Shown in pieces: positions 21,320 to 33,225 of a stretch of DNA of 64,000 nt. How positions within the stretch are numbered: the first letter of the stretch is position 1; each line of letters opens with the position of its first letter. The notes under the pieces were generated by a model. The model had not been told where the DNA came from and did not search any database. It worked only from the letters and a program-made list of their open reading frames with translations. The stretch lies in assembly GCA_964036195.1 (NCBI GenBank), contig CAXIWS010000864.1, positions 1 to 64,000 of the forward strand. The letters are read 5' to 3'. Source of the stretch: Sphaerolaimus hirsutus. Its lineage: Eukaryota; Nematoda; Chromadorea; Monhysterida; Sphaerolaimidae. Both the position numbers and the translations under genes were made by a program.

Positions 21320-21496
21320 TTACGACATGATAAAAGTCCCGATTTCGTCGCCCAAGCGAACCATTCGCACACGAAGCGGGATCTGCCTGTCAGGATCCCT
21401 GTCAGTGCCCTCGTACCTCCAAATGCGCATGCGCACGGGCACGTTGTACTCCAGGACGGCGCAGATGATATCCCTATATAGTGTGATTTTTATCGG
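21320..21496 (-). CDS. Terminal exon of an unidentified gene running into the gap
   Basis: Acceptor AAATTCAG|CCG at 21497-21499, then 58 codons to TAA at 21320-21322. Composition is well-behaved, with high GC3 and alternating charged and hydrophobic residues; it starts PIKITLYRDIICAVLEYN and ends GDEIGTFIMS. The upstream exons must lie within or beyond the 200-N gap. The protein is not recognised. It lies 1.7 kb upstream of, and parallel to, the Merlin-like gene. Confidence 0.5.
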   Translation of the reverse strand, partial: PIKITLYRDIICAVLEYNVPVRMRIWRYEGTDRDPDRQIPLRVRMVRLGDEIGTFIMS

Positions 21497-21598
21497 CTGA
21501 ATTTTTGCTAGTTGCGGTTGGGTTGGGGGTTGCGGTGAGTAGGGGGGTGACAGGGTACCAGCAAGTTGAGGGGACGGGGGGTACTGGTGAGTTCAGGG

Positions 21599-21798
21599 NN
21601 NNNNNNNNNNNNNNNNNNNNNNNNNNNNNNNNNNNNNNNNNNNNNNNNNNNNNNNNNNNNNNNNNNNNNNNNNNNNNNNNNNNNNNNNNNNNNNNNNNNN
21701 NNNNNNNNNNNNNNNNNNNNNNNNNNNNNNNNNNNNNNNNNNNNNNNNNNNNNNNNNNNNNNNNNNNNNNNNNNNNNNNNNNNNNNNNNNNNNNNNNN
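21599..21798. other. Assembly gap (200 N)
   Basis: Exactly 200 undetermined bases between the unique spacer and the right arm of the giant inverted repeat. The round number suggests a placeholder rather than a measured length. Any conclusion about the centre of the inverted repeat depends on what is missing here. Confidence 0.95.
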
Positions 21799-21927
21799 CC
21801 AGAGCGCGTGAAAAGCCGTGTAAAATGTGCAATGTCATGACAGTGTCAAAATTCCAGTAAAATTGAATAACATAACATGACATTTAACATTTGACATGTC
21901 TTTCCACACGCTGTGTGACTGTCCAAG

Positions 21928-23085
21928 GAAAAAATGTATGACCGCTGTTTTGGCTGCCCGGCGCCGCGCCAAAAATGATCAGTTGGCTGCGCAGTGGAGT
22001 GCAAAAAGGGCTGCGCAAGTTGGTTTGGAGTCGTCCCAGCAGAGGGAGGGCAGTCCCCCCGCTGGACAGTGTGTGGTGGTTGGCGGGTCCGTTGTGCCTG
22101 CGTCGCCTGCCATTCACCGCCGACCAGACAGTTCAGCGGCGGTAGGCGCACATCACGAAGCGGTCACGGCGGCGGCTGGTGCCGTGCAGCGCAGGGATTC
22201 CGCTGTGGCAACATTTGGCGATATGCCAAATTTGCAGCCACAACAGAACGACGGCGACTTTTTTGAAGATGTTCGTTCATTGAACAATTGTAATGATCAA
22301 TTGTTGCAAATGAAACTATTACAAATTTGCAATTCAGGGTGCTGGCACGCAGCACGAACCGTACGCATTGGGGGCAGATGACGTGCAGCCGGTCCCTGTG
22401 CCCATGCAGCCGGTCCCTGTGCCCGTACAGCCGGTCCCTGTGCCCGTACAGCGCAGCAGTTCCGCTGTTCTGCAGTTGACCAAAACCAGGTTTCATAAAG
22501 TTTGACAACTTTTTTGGGATTTGACTATTGCAAGTTTGAGTCGACTACTACGCAGTTTTACGAGGGCGGCGACGGCGACAGCGGCGGTGGCAGCGGCGAC
22601 GGCGGCACAGTCGACCACTTGCGTTTCTGGCGCGAATGCAACGCCAGAAAAATCCATCAACGTTTGCCTGAATGACAGCGACTTCGAGAATAGGTGTGTT
22701 TTACATGATTACATGTTTTACATGTTTTACTCATGATCATTTTTCAATTAGTAATTCATCAAAAAAATTTTTGCAGCCCCGCCAGCACGATTGCGTACTT
22801 GAAGGTGGAACCTGATCCATGCAACAGCCCGTACAGGTCCCCCCCTGTCATCACGCTGGATGATTCCAGCGATTCTCCGTGTTCCCCCGATTCGCAAAAT
22901 TCTCCGGCGGAAAAGAAGATGAAACAACGGAGCACTCCAAAGGTGACAAAATTATATTTCTTCTGCTCATATTTATGTACTTCACTGAACATTTGCAGTT
23001 ATCGAATCCCCGTTCCCCGCTCGGTCAACTGCAGTCGCAACGTGTGAAAACTGCCCAAAAAGCGAAACGCCAGATCAAATTTTAG
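21928..23085 (+). pseudogene. 3' exons of the Merlin-like gene, right-arm copy (5' part missing at gap)
   Basis: Five exons, 21928-22270, 22338-22489, 22556-22693, 22777-22942 and 22999-23085, correspond to the last five exons of the minus-strand gene and end at the same TAG. Lengths are 343, 152, 138, 166 and 87 against 343, 131, 132, 166 and 87 on the left. The differences are +21 (one extra VPVPMQ-type heptapeptide) and +6, both in frame. No stop or frameshift is visible. Upstream sequence is cut by the gap inside the preceding intron, so this could be part of an intact second gene rather than a pseudogene. Confidence 0.6.
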
Positions 23086-23763
23086 ATTTTTAATATTTAT
23101 GTTCAGTTTTCCCACTTTTTTGATAATTTTAGGAATTATTTTAGGACTTTTCGGAATTTTTTAGCAAAATTTAGCAAAATTTCAGAACTTTCCAATTTAG
23201 TACGGTTCAAACGGGTTACATTTTACAGATTTCACGATGTACAATTTTACAGTTACACTTACAGATTTTACAATACCAATCCCCATCCAGAAAACTGTCA
23301 CGATCCCGAAAAATCTTTCCTTTGAACCGTACACTTTAGTGACCATATTCCGAATTTGATGGCTTTCATGTGTTTAAATTAGACCTTGTACCCATGCTGT
23401 GTTGTTGTAGCTTTCATGTTGTAGCTTTCATGTTGTAGCTTTATTGTTTTCATCTTATCTTTCAGCTTAATGTGATCATTAAAGTTGTTGTTCTCTTTCA
23501 GTGTCTTAAATGTGTTTCGCGTTAATGATTGAACAAAAAATGTCTTTATTAAGCAACCATTCACTTATCAACGTTTAACTGAGGGTAACTTTTACCCATA
23601 AATACCCATAATTAACATCCACATTGCTAACATTGGTCAAAATGTCACCTTTACCTGTATAACTGTTTCAAGGTGAATAGATGCGTGAACAAAGTTTCCA
23701 AATGGTAAAATGGTAAAAATGGTAACTAAACAGGTAAACATGACATGTTTAACCAGTTGAAAA
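23086..23763. other. No gene seen; mirror of 12975-13652
   Basis: The intergenic spacer between two convergent genes in the right arm. It carries one more copy of the GTAGCTTTCATGTT unit than the left arm (about 23406-23440). Confidence 0.5.
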
Positions 23764-24434
23764 TCACAACTGGACAGTCAAAATTAACATCCTTCCAACA
23801 TCTTGCAGTTTGATCGAAGCCAGTCGCGTTGCTGTGGTCACACCGAGGGGCAGCTGTATCTGTGTGCCAATACGATTGGCACACCCACATTCAATTTGCA
23901 GCATTGGCAACACCATTCGCATTTTGGCATAAAGGGTGGCAGTAGAAGGCGTCATGGCGAGTTGACAGGTGCTGTGTGGGGTATCTACTTTTTTGTCACG
24001 TTTTTGGTGTCCTTACGGTCGGGAAACACTTGATAGGATCAAAATTAAAAACATTACACTATTCAAACCTTTTAAAACTTACCTATCAGTACTGCTCACC
24101 ACTGTAAATGTGTTTGTGTTGAATACCTGATCTCTGAATCTCTGCTGGTTGAGTATGCGGAAACGGTAGGTGACAGTATGATCAGTTGACGTGACTCACT
24201 GATCATGCAAAATGCACAGTAAAGTGTAAATGTGTTGTTTGTTGAAAGTGGCGTCAATGCAATATTTCCCATGCCATTTTACATCGCTTCAGCCACTTGA
24301 ATGACACTTGACATTTTACAGCGCATTTTACATGCTCTGAGAGTGGCACCAGGAATGTTGCACAAAACGCTTTCTTGTGCCAGTAAGTTACCATTGCCAA
24401 AAACATCAATCAGCAAACTCTGTTGGCTTGACAT
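23764..24434 (-). CDS. Small two-exon gene, 110 residues (right-arm copy)
   Basis: Exon 1 is 24350-24434 and exon 2 is 23764-24011, again 85 plus 248 nucleotides with a 338-bp intron (24012-24349). The start ATG, junction phase and stop match the copy at 12304-12974. At least one residue differs (GDG becomes GNG near 24393). Both copies are intact, which suggests either recent duplication or continued constraint. Function unknown. Confidence 0.6.
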
Positions 24435-26699
24435 TATTTTTTAAAACTTACTTTTCAACTGAATAAGACACATGCTATTCAACGTTCAAAACAGATTCAC
24501 TGTTGCGTGTCATTTTTATTGCAACCATTTCTCATGTGTTTTCGCATGCCCATCACGGTTACCATGAAGACATCAATAAACGGGGCTTTATTATACAAAA
24601 TCGGCATACACATTTCCGCATACATGCCTAGTGGTCTGACTATTTTGTAATTTTTGCAAATTTCAATGCAGGTGAACGTTTCAGCGTGCGTGGATACATT
24701 TGCGTGCGGCTGCGGTACCGGCTGGAAAACTGCGCATTCGGTACGTAACATGTAAACGTTGCTCATTAAGTATCCTTATCACAATTAAATTCACGACAAA
24801 ATCCGGTTTTTGTCGTTTCAAATAGTCACGTTAAGTAACGTTAATTAACGTCAACGTATACGTTGCAACCTATGAAGGAAAGCACCAGGTGCTAACCTTC
24901 ATAGGCTGGGTAAAAACCGATTCACGTATACATAGCACGTTTTTTCAATGCTACCATGAAACATACATTTTGCGGGTTTTGCACTTCTATCCACTTTAAA
25001 CACAAAGTTTCATCTGTGACCGCTTTCATCTTTCATTTATCAGTTGACAATGTCAACTGCAAAATACAAACTATACGCACATTCATGCAGACGTTTAATC
25101 TTGATTTCCTGATGTCATTTCATGTGTGAAATTTACTAATTCGGTTTATTTTTGTCATGCAGGCGAACGCAGTGCAGTCGGGTACGGCGTGCAGGTCTGC
25201 TACGGCGTGCAGCTACGGTACGGCGTACAGCTACAGCTACGACAGGTAGGTAGCTAGCTACAGATAGGTAGCTAGTAGTGATGGCAAAAGCGCCAGGAAA
25301 AATGGCGTCAATTGCCATGGCGCCATTAAAAAATACTGTGTGTTCAGTATTCAAAAACACTGCGTAAATAACTATTCAAAAATATGCCGGGCGCCAAAAG
25401 GCACCACAGGAAAGGGTGCCAAGCGCCAATGGTGCCATTAAAGGGCGCCAGCGCCATGGCGCCATTCCATCACTAGTATCTAGTACACAATATGGAAACC
25501 GTTGTCATTGTGTTCCAACAGTGACTTACTCTGTTGTGGCGTTTCTGTGCATTGCTTCATTTTCAACAAGGACATTCTTTATCCATGATGTCATCATGTC
25601 ATCATGTTGCAAAAAGGAAATAATAAGTAGTTGAAACCACATTGTGTACTTGAAAATGTGTGGTTTTTAGGGGTTTTCCAATGGAAAACCCCCTCCAAAA
25701 GATACCTTGAGTGCCGAAATAAAAAAATATATAATAAATAAATAAATATTCATATATACATAAAGTATCACATAAGAGCAAGTTATTGGCTGTAAGCAAT
25801 GCCTCATTGAAACGTTACCTTGGCGGGTAACGATGGTAAAATGCGCCAGACTTTTGGCGCCAAGCGACAAAACTGCCATGGCACTTTTCTGACCCCGGCG
25901 CCAAGCGTCAATGGCGCCCCAGCAAAATGGCGTTAAGCGCCAAAAGCGCCATGGCGCTTTTCTGGACCTTAGCGCCAAGCGCCAAAGGAGATAATATGAA
26001 GCGCCAATGGCACCACAGCATTCTAGCGCCAAGCGCCAAACCCAAACCCCAAACACAAACCCATATCAATATCAATATCCCCAAACCCATATCAATTATG
26101 TTTCATGCATGAAAGGACCATTGTCAAAAATCTGTTGAAGGTGATTCTGTCAACAATTTGTTATCCATTCATACTTGTATGAATGGTTTGCCATACCCAT
26201 ACACGGTTTTTACCCAAACGTTACAAGGTAAACACCTTTTCAAGGTATTTACCTTGTAACATTTGGGTAAAAACAGGTACACTTTACATGACTATTCAAC
26301 AGCACTTTTTACCTCGTGCAGCTCGGCTACGGCGTGCAGCTCGGCTACGGCGTGCAGCTCGGGTACGGCGTGCACCTCGGGTCGGGTACAGCACTTGGTT
26401 AGTCATTTTAGAGGTTTTCGTACTTTATGTATTAAAACCCGTATCAATTATGTATCACACATGAAAGGACCATTGTCAAGAATCTGTTGAAGGTGATTCT
26501 TCTTGGTCAATTAGTTGTTACCCATTCATACCTGTATGAATGGGTTTGCATACCCCTAAGCGGTTTTTACTAGTGATGTAAAAAGCGCCAGACTTTTGGC
26601 GCCAAGCGCCAAGCGCGCCAGCAAAATAGCGCCAAGCGCCATGGCGCTTTTACATCACTAGTTTTTACACAACTGTTACAAGGTATACACCTTTTCAAG

Positions 26700-28300
26700 G
26701 TAAAAAACCACTTACAAAGCACTTAAGTACAAACCCGCAAAATGTATGTTTCATGTGAGCACTGAAGAAACAGGCTATCAATACTCGAATCGGTTTTATT
26801 GACCTACTGTATAAAGGTGTACAGATCGAAATTGGGGCACACTTTCAAAAAGAAAATTATGGTGTTTGCCGCAATGTCGATTATTTATCGCAAGGTATAT
26901 TTACCTTGTAACAGTTGGGTAAAAACCACTTATGGGTATGAAAACCCATTCATACTTTATGAATGGGTACAAAATTGGTCAACTGCAATGTGAACTGGTT
27001 ATAAATTAGCGCCAGTTCCCCAAAGGACCCTCCAAGAAATTGCCAATTTCTTGTTGGCTATGTACACCTTTATACAGGCAGGGTCGTAAAAACCGATTCA
27101 AGTATACAAAGCATGTTACTTCAGTGGTAACATGAAACATACATTTTGCGGGTTTCCACTTTTGGCGCATTTTTCATGTGTGAGAAGCTTCTTTCAATCG
27201 TTTCGCTGAAATGATTGAACTCATGCATTTCTGTTCAAAATCGTGCCTTCTCGTGCAGCTCGGATACAGCGTGCAGCTACGGTACAGCGTGCAGCTACGG
27301 TATTGCGTGCGTACACTACAGGTAAAGGTACATTTTCACTGTATTTACCTTGTAAACAAGTAGAACTGTCCAGTTGACGTGGATTTTACCGGTACAAGGT
27401 TTTACAAGGTAAAAATTTGTAAAAACACCTGTTAAAGTGTAGTGGTTTTTACCCAACTGTTACAAGGTAAATACGTTCCATGTTGTAAACACCTTTTCAA
27501 CACCTTGTATTTGGTTCAAACCACTTACAAACCACTTAAGTACAAACCCGCAAAATTTATGTTTCATGTGAGCATTGAAGAAACAGGCTATCAATACTCA
27601 ATCGGTTTTATTGACTCAATCTGTATAAAGGTGTACAGATCCAAATTGGGGCACACCTTCAAAAAGAAAATTATGGTGTTTGCCGCAATGTGGATTATTT
27701 GTCGCAAGGTATTTACCTTGTAACAGTTGGGTAAAAACCACTTATGGGTATGAAAACCCATTCATACTTTATGAATGGGTACAAAATTGGTCAACTGCAA
27801 TGTGAACTGGTTATAAATGAGTGCCAGTTCCCCAAAGGAGCCTGCAAGAAATTGCCAATTCCTTGCCAATTTCTTGTTGGCTATGTACACTTTTATACAG
27901 GGTCGTAAAAACCGATTCAAGTATTCAAAGCATGTTACTTCAGTGGTCACATGAAACATACATTGTGCGGGTTTCCACTTTTTGCGCATTTTTCATGTGT
28001 GAGACGCTTCTTTCAATCGTTTCGCTGAAATGAGCGAACTCAGTTTACATGAGTTGACAATGTCAACTGCAACGTAAAAACATCATTTCTGTTCAAAATC
28101 GTGCCTTCTCGTGCAGCTCGGGTACAGCGTGCAGCTACGGTACAGCGTGCAGCTACGGTATTGCGTGCGTACACTACAGGTAAAGGTACATTTTCACTGT
28201 ATTTACCTTGTAAACAAGTAGAACTGTCCAGTTGACGTGGATTTTACCGGTACACGGTTTTACAAGGTAAAAATTTGTAAAAACACCTGTTAAAGTGTAG
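26700..28300. repeat. Tandem duplication of about 812 bp, right arm only
   Basis: Landmarks occur twice, for example AAAGGTGTACAGATC at 26814 and 27626 and CGCATTTTTCATGTGTGAGA near 27166 and 27984. The left arm has the segment once (about 9050-9850 region). The two copies differ by scattered substitutions. Confidence 0.75.
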
Positions 28301-29481
28301 TGGTTTTTACCCAACTGTTACAAGGTAAATACGTTCCATTTTTTTGCGAGATGAAATTCATCAAAATTTGGCCGCATCAAAGTGTTTACCTTGATACAGC
28401 TGGGTAAAAACCGGCCCGCGCTTACTTAGCCTGTTTCTTCAATGGTACCATGAAACATATATTTTGCGGGTTTGCACTTCTTTTGCATTTTTCATGTGTG
28501 ACACGCTTCTTTCAATCGTTTCGCTGAAATGAACGAACTCAGTTCACATAAGTTGACATAAGTTGACAATGTCAACTGCAACGTAACAACAATACGCATT
28601 TTTGTGAAAACGTTTACTTTCGTTTACGTTTACGTGATTGCCTTTCCTAATGTGCGAAATTCATACTGATTCCAACAAATCTGTAATTTTATTTCATTTT
28701 GGCATGCATGCAGGCACAGGCAGCGTGCAGCTCGGGTATGGCGTGCAGCTCGGGTACGGCGTGCAGCTCGGGTAGGCTACAGCACTTGGTTAGTCATTTT
28801 TGGGGTTTTCGTACTTTTTACGATTGTACGGAAGATGCTAGCTTCACGGCTTCTAGAAAATTTACGGAAGCTAGTACAAACATGCGGCTTGTTGCATGAG
28901 CAAGTACTGCGAAAGTACTAAGCACATGCAAAATTTCAGAATGTAACTTCATAAGAAACTCCCACATTTGTCAACCGAAAAATGCACCTTTTTATTACAA
29001 CTGACATTTATGACGGAAATTAATAAAGGCCGGTAGCTTCACGGCTTATAGAAAATTTACAGAAGCTAGTACAAACATGCGGCTTGTTGCATGAGCAAGT
29101 ACTGCGAAAATACTAGGCACATGCAAAATTTCATCAACCTAGACCCTTGTTTAATCCCCCCATTTGGTCCCTCAAAACGCAACTTTGTGCGAATTTTTCA
29201 TTTCTTGTGGATTTCTGGTGGTCGAGGATTTTGGTAGCCGTTTTTTATTTATATCACTGAACAATACGCTTTTTCATTCGCCCGCCTGCTGGGAACTATA
29301 CCGGTGAGCGGGCTGCCGCCTGTTGGGCGGAGCGCCCTACGGGTCTCCGCCCAGCACTTTGCGTGCGGCATACGGCGCTGCCGGAACCGGTGCCCAACCC
29401 AATTTGGGGTTCGGGCACCGGGGGGCTTGTACCCGCACCCGGCAGTAGCTGGTGCTCCCTGAGCATCAAGGTGAAGGTACG

Positions 29482-29636
29482 GTAATACCGTAATCCGCCC
29501 TTGATGCGCAGGATTTGCAGCATCAGCGGAATGTGCATTTGGATACACTTCGATGTGGATCCAAATGCACATTTCCCTGATTTTGCTGCAAACCTGCGCA
29601 TCAGAGACGGAATTACGGTATTACCGTACTACCACA
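29482..29636. repeat. Palindrome at outer end of right arm
   Basis: Mirror of 7566-7720, with the same TGTGCATTTGGATACAC arms and terminal GGTAATACCGTA. It ends about 36 bases before the outer boundary of the arm. Confidence 0.8.
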
Positions 29637-29672
29637 GTACGGTAGGGACATCGGTGGTAAAAAAACCATCAT

Positions 29673-30137
29673 CAACCTTCATTTGTTAAGGCCACACTTC
29701 GTCAAAAATTTCAATGATTACCAAAAATCATTGAAACATATTTCTTGCAGGTTCAGAACACCATGGTCAGAGTGAGTTCCCCAAATATGTTGAGGTAGAC
29801 ACTCTGAAGACTCTGAATCTGTAAAAAATATGTTTCACGATTTTTGGGGCACCCAACCAAAGTCAGCTCCAAAGGTAAAGAAACGAAGCTCATCTGCTGG
29901 GGCTGAAAATATTTTCATTTGCCAGTCCTATTGAAGAATCATTGAAACGTGATTTTTGCGGGTTCAGATTAGGATCTAAATTATTGTTCCAAAAAGGGAA
30001 TTGGCATGGATTCTTTTTCAATCCGCCATTACTCACTACCGATAATACTCCTACCCGATATGTGGTTGGAAAATAGTATTTTAAAGGAAAGCCGTTATGA
30101 AGCGAGATTTTTAAAGTGTGAAAGTCGAGAGAATTTG
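29673..30137. other. No gene seen
   Basis: AT-rich sequence with two copies of a TTTTGCGGGTTCAGA/TTTCTTGCAGGTTCAGAAC-like phrase (29740 and 29955) and ATCATTGAAAC words. It lies immediately outside the giant inverted repeat. Confidence 0.4.
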
Positions 30138-30139
30138 AA

Positions 30140-30825
30140 GGGTGTGCTTCTAAAAGTACCGATCTACAAATTTTTCAAATTTGAGTTAGGACCATTTTTG
30201 GGGTCCCCATAAAAATGCGCTTCAAAAATATATATAATATGTGGGGGGTGCGAAATTCAATTTTGAGATATGGGGGGTCGAAAAAAGCAAAAAATCGCAA
30301 AATACAGTTTTTGAAATTTTAAAATTACCGATCTACAAGCTTTTTCAGCTTTTGTGTCTTTAAAAGTACCGATCTACACACTTTTTTCAAAATTGTTCTT
30401 TTAAATGTACTGATCTGCACATTATTTTTTGTGCTTCTAAAAGTACCGATGTCAGATCGGTGTCCAGTTGCGCAAAAACTCATTTTGTGCTTTATTATTA
30501 TGGGTAAAAGTACCGATCTACAGCTTTCTGAGGTTGTGCTTTAAAAAATACCGATCTACACGCTATTACCAATTTGTTCCTTTAAAATGTACTGTACTAC
30601 AAAAATACAATTCCCTAAATTTTATATAAATAGCTAGTGCTATGTGTATAATCAATGATTATACCCATGCATGTGGATACCCAACAATATGGCCGAAATA
30701 CCCTTACCCAAAATTCCCATACCCAATACCCATGTATGGGTATTGCATGCTCCTAACTTTCAATCGCGATTATCTTAAAATCGATTTTTTGTAGATCGGT
30801 ACTTTTAGAAGCACACCCTTCATTT
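30140..30825. mobile_element. TIR element full of AAGTACCGATCTACA motifs
   Basis: The ends carry GAAGGGTGTGCTTCTAAAAG then TACCGATCTACA, in inverted orientation at about 30138-30170 and 30793-30826. Inside, the word TACCGATCTACA recurs in direct orientation about six more times at irregular spacing (near 30326, 30370, 30514, 30551 and degenerate copies). There is no coding frame. No target duplication was identified, so the class is unknown. Confidence 0.65.
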
Positions 30826-31525
30826 TATTCATTTAGGTACACTTTAACGTTTTATTAAGGCGAGCCAAGTTTATTCCATTTAGGTAAATACAATTACTTA
30901 TGTCTAAAATTTAAATTTGGCAGCAAAGATTCCATTCCCAGTTTATTTTATTCATTCTGACCAGTATGTATGGAAAAAAAGTTTTTTGGCTCAGTGCCAA
31001 CGTTTCATCCGCGTTTGAGCGCGCTAGAAACTACGTGTAAATTTCAGTCAACTGTCTTATACGTGGAATCGTATAGGAAAAAGTGTCTATCCAGTTTAGG
31101 CTCGATTTATCAGGTAGGGTTCGAACTAAACCCTATAGCTGCAGGGTTCCAACGGAACCGTATTTATGACTGTATTTTTCTTTTACTCAGGTCTGGAACT
31201 GAGGCGTTGGGATAGGAAAAGAACAACGTTTCAAGGAAAAGTGTTCCGGATAGATAACAGTAAGTCAACGGGTGTTAAGTAGAATTTAATAAAATTGCTC
31301 TTGGAACCTCCTTGGTTTTCGGAATTTAGTGAAATTCATTTTGGTTAAATAATCTGATCGTTTGTTTTATATCCTTTTGTAGATATTTTATCTGAGTGAG
31401 TAAACTCCGATGAATGCAACGCTGCTCACGTGAAAATATCGAATTCAAACATTCACAAATAGATATTTTTTGCTCAAAATCAGCAATTTTTATGACATTT
31501 TCACCTTCCAAATCAGTTATTTATG
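30826..31525. other. No gene seen
   Basis: AT-rich sequence. A forward frame at 30970-31215 lacks splice or homology support. There is a short repeated phrase ACGTTT and TTTATTCATTTAGGTA near 30820-30890. Nothing else could be supported. Confidence 0.35.
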
Positions 31526-31528
31526 TGT

Positions 31529-31737
31529 AGTGATGGAAAAGCGCCATGGCGCTGGCGCCTGGCGCTAGCGCCAAAGCAAAAAGCGCCATGGCGCTTGGCG
31601 CTAAAACGCTCTTGCGCCATTGGCGCATGGCGCCGGGATCTGAGAAAGCGCCGTGGCGCTTTTGGCGCTTGGCGCCATATTCTGGTGGCGCTATTGGCGC
31701 CTGGCGCTGGCATTTAAACTAGCGCCAAAAAAGCGCC
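31529..31737. mobile_element. Family C element (GCGCCA palindromes)
   Basis: The left terminus TAGTGATGGAAAAGCGCC matches family C. The interior consists of GGCGCCTGGCGCTAGCGCC-type palindromes ending near GCGCCAAAAAAGCGCC. The right terminus is atypical and no duplication was found, so the copy is probably truncated or rearranged. Confidence 0.6.
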
Positions 31738-31837
31738 AACCATGATTATAAAATTCTTATGATTCGGTGCAAATAGACAAGCCAGTTGATCAATTTTGAG
31801 AATTACTGAATAAATATTGATAAATACATATAAGGGT

Positions 31838-32019
31838 GTCGTGTATCGATGACTTTTCGTGTATGACTTTTCGATATCGATATTCGATATTTTTTTCTGA
31901 AACTCGATATTCGATATCGATACGATATGGACCCTTGATATCGATATTCGATATGAAAAAATAGTCAATATCCAATATTCGATATTCGATACGATAAATA
32001 TATCGTCCCAGCCCTAGTG
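31838..32019. repeat. CGATATTCGATATCGATA array 1
   Basis: Interleaved CGATAT/CGATATTCGATAT words, ending TCCCAGCCCTA near 32015, an end resembling family A (GAACCCTA). Confidence 0.6.
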
Positions 32020-32039
32020 TAAGGGAACATTTACCGTAT

Positions 32040-32465
32040 ATCCTCGAATAAGACCCCCCCCCTTGAATAACCCCCCCTTGAATAACTCCCCACCCTTGAA
32101 TAACTCCCCCTCAAAAACACTGACGAAAAAAAACCTCCCCCGCCCCTTGAATAACTCCCCACCCTCGAATAACTCCCCACCCTTGAATAACTCCCCCTAT
32201 GATGAATGGACAAGATACTGCAAGAAGTGAAAAAAACGAAGTACAAATGCAGTGCTGTGTATGAGACAAAAAATACAAAAGGATATTAGCCTACGCAGCG
32301 GAAGCAGGATGCAGTGTGTATTTTATGCATTGTATACACACCTATCTACCTGCAAGTTTTCCTGAAAGTTATGATGAAAAAAAAACTCCGCCCCTTGACT
32401 AACTCCCACCCTTGAATAACTCCCCCCTCAAAATCTCTGACGAAAAAATAACTCCCCGGGAGACT
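32040..32465. repeat. CCTTGAATAACTCCCC tandem repeats
   Basis: Two blocks (32040-32195 and 32385-32465) of a degenerate 16-18 base unit CCTTGAATAACTCCCC, separated by AT-rich sequence. Related CCCCTCGAATTATCTCCCCC words recur near 55860-56060, and GGGGAATTATTCAAGA words at 57165-57215. Confidence 0.7.
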
Positions 32466-32532
32466 TATTCAATGATATACGGTATATAAATAAAATATTG
32501 ATTAGGTTAAATATAAAATATTGATTGGCATT

Positions 32533-32770
32533 AGGGTTCAAACGATATCACTTTTCGATATCGATATTCGATATTTTTTCAAAATTTTCGATATCGATAT
32601 TCGATATTCAATATTTTTTCAAAATTTTCGATATCGATATTCAATATTCGATAGTTTTTCGAAATTTTCGATATCGATATTCGATACGATATGGACCCTC
32701 GATATCGATATTCGATATTCGATACTAAAAAATGGTCGATATTTGATATCGATATTTTCGATATTCGATA
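32533..32770. mobile_element. Family A end with CGATATTCGATATCG array instead of GGGATC
   Basis: Starts TAGGGTTCAAACGATAT, the same first 13 bases as the GGGATC elements, then CGATATCGATATTCGATAT repeats. The right end is unclear. The shared terminus suggests one transposon family carrying two different internal hexamer-type arrays. Confidence 0.55.
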
Positions 32771-33225
32771 TTTAGCTTTTGGTATAGCAAGGCATATTTC
32801 AAGCAGCATGTTGTATTTTCATATGGTTGCAAACATGGTTGATTATCTCTTTACTGAAAAGTACAATTGATTTTAACAAGGTTTACAATGGTCAGAATGA
32901 AAAAATCGAAGAAAAAACATGACGAATCAAATTGTATCAGACAAACAAAAATTGGTAGATATAACAATTCATACTTATGCCCCAATTGTTTAAGGGCATG
33001 TTGCAAAAAAGCAGCATTTCAGCATTTTCTGGCTTCAAATATGAGGTAGGTAGTTCAGTAGGTATGTGGCCAAACCAAATACAAGAAATGTGGAGTAAGC
33101 ACTCCAACAAAGATAACGTTAAATACTTTACTTTTACTCATCAACTTAGATACTATAAGCAAATCAAATTAATCACAAATATCTCAAAACAAAAATAATA
33201 ACTTAATTAAGGACATTATACAGGT
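32771..33225. other. No gene seen
   Basis: AT-rich sequence. Two short overlapping forward frames (32867-33049, 32977-33198) have no splice support. One contains LCPNCLRACC, but nothing else suggests a zinc-finger protein. Confidence 0.35.

Larger units (their letters stand above)
21799..29672 (-). repeat. Right arm of giant inverted repeat
   Basis: Reverse complement of 7530-14915, starting at the gap. It is longer than the left arm mainly because of an 812-bp tandem duplication (about 26700-28300). Coding exons in the arm match the left copy in length except for in-frame differences. The orientation and adjacency of this arm depend on the scaffold join. Confidence 0.9.

Noticed and set aside
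21505..21883. Frames spanning the N gap
   Set aside because: Translations across undetermined bases carry no information.
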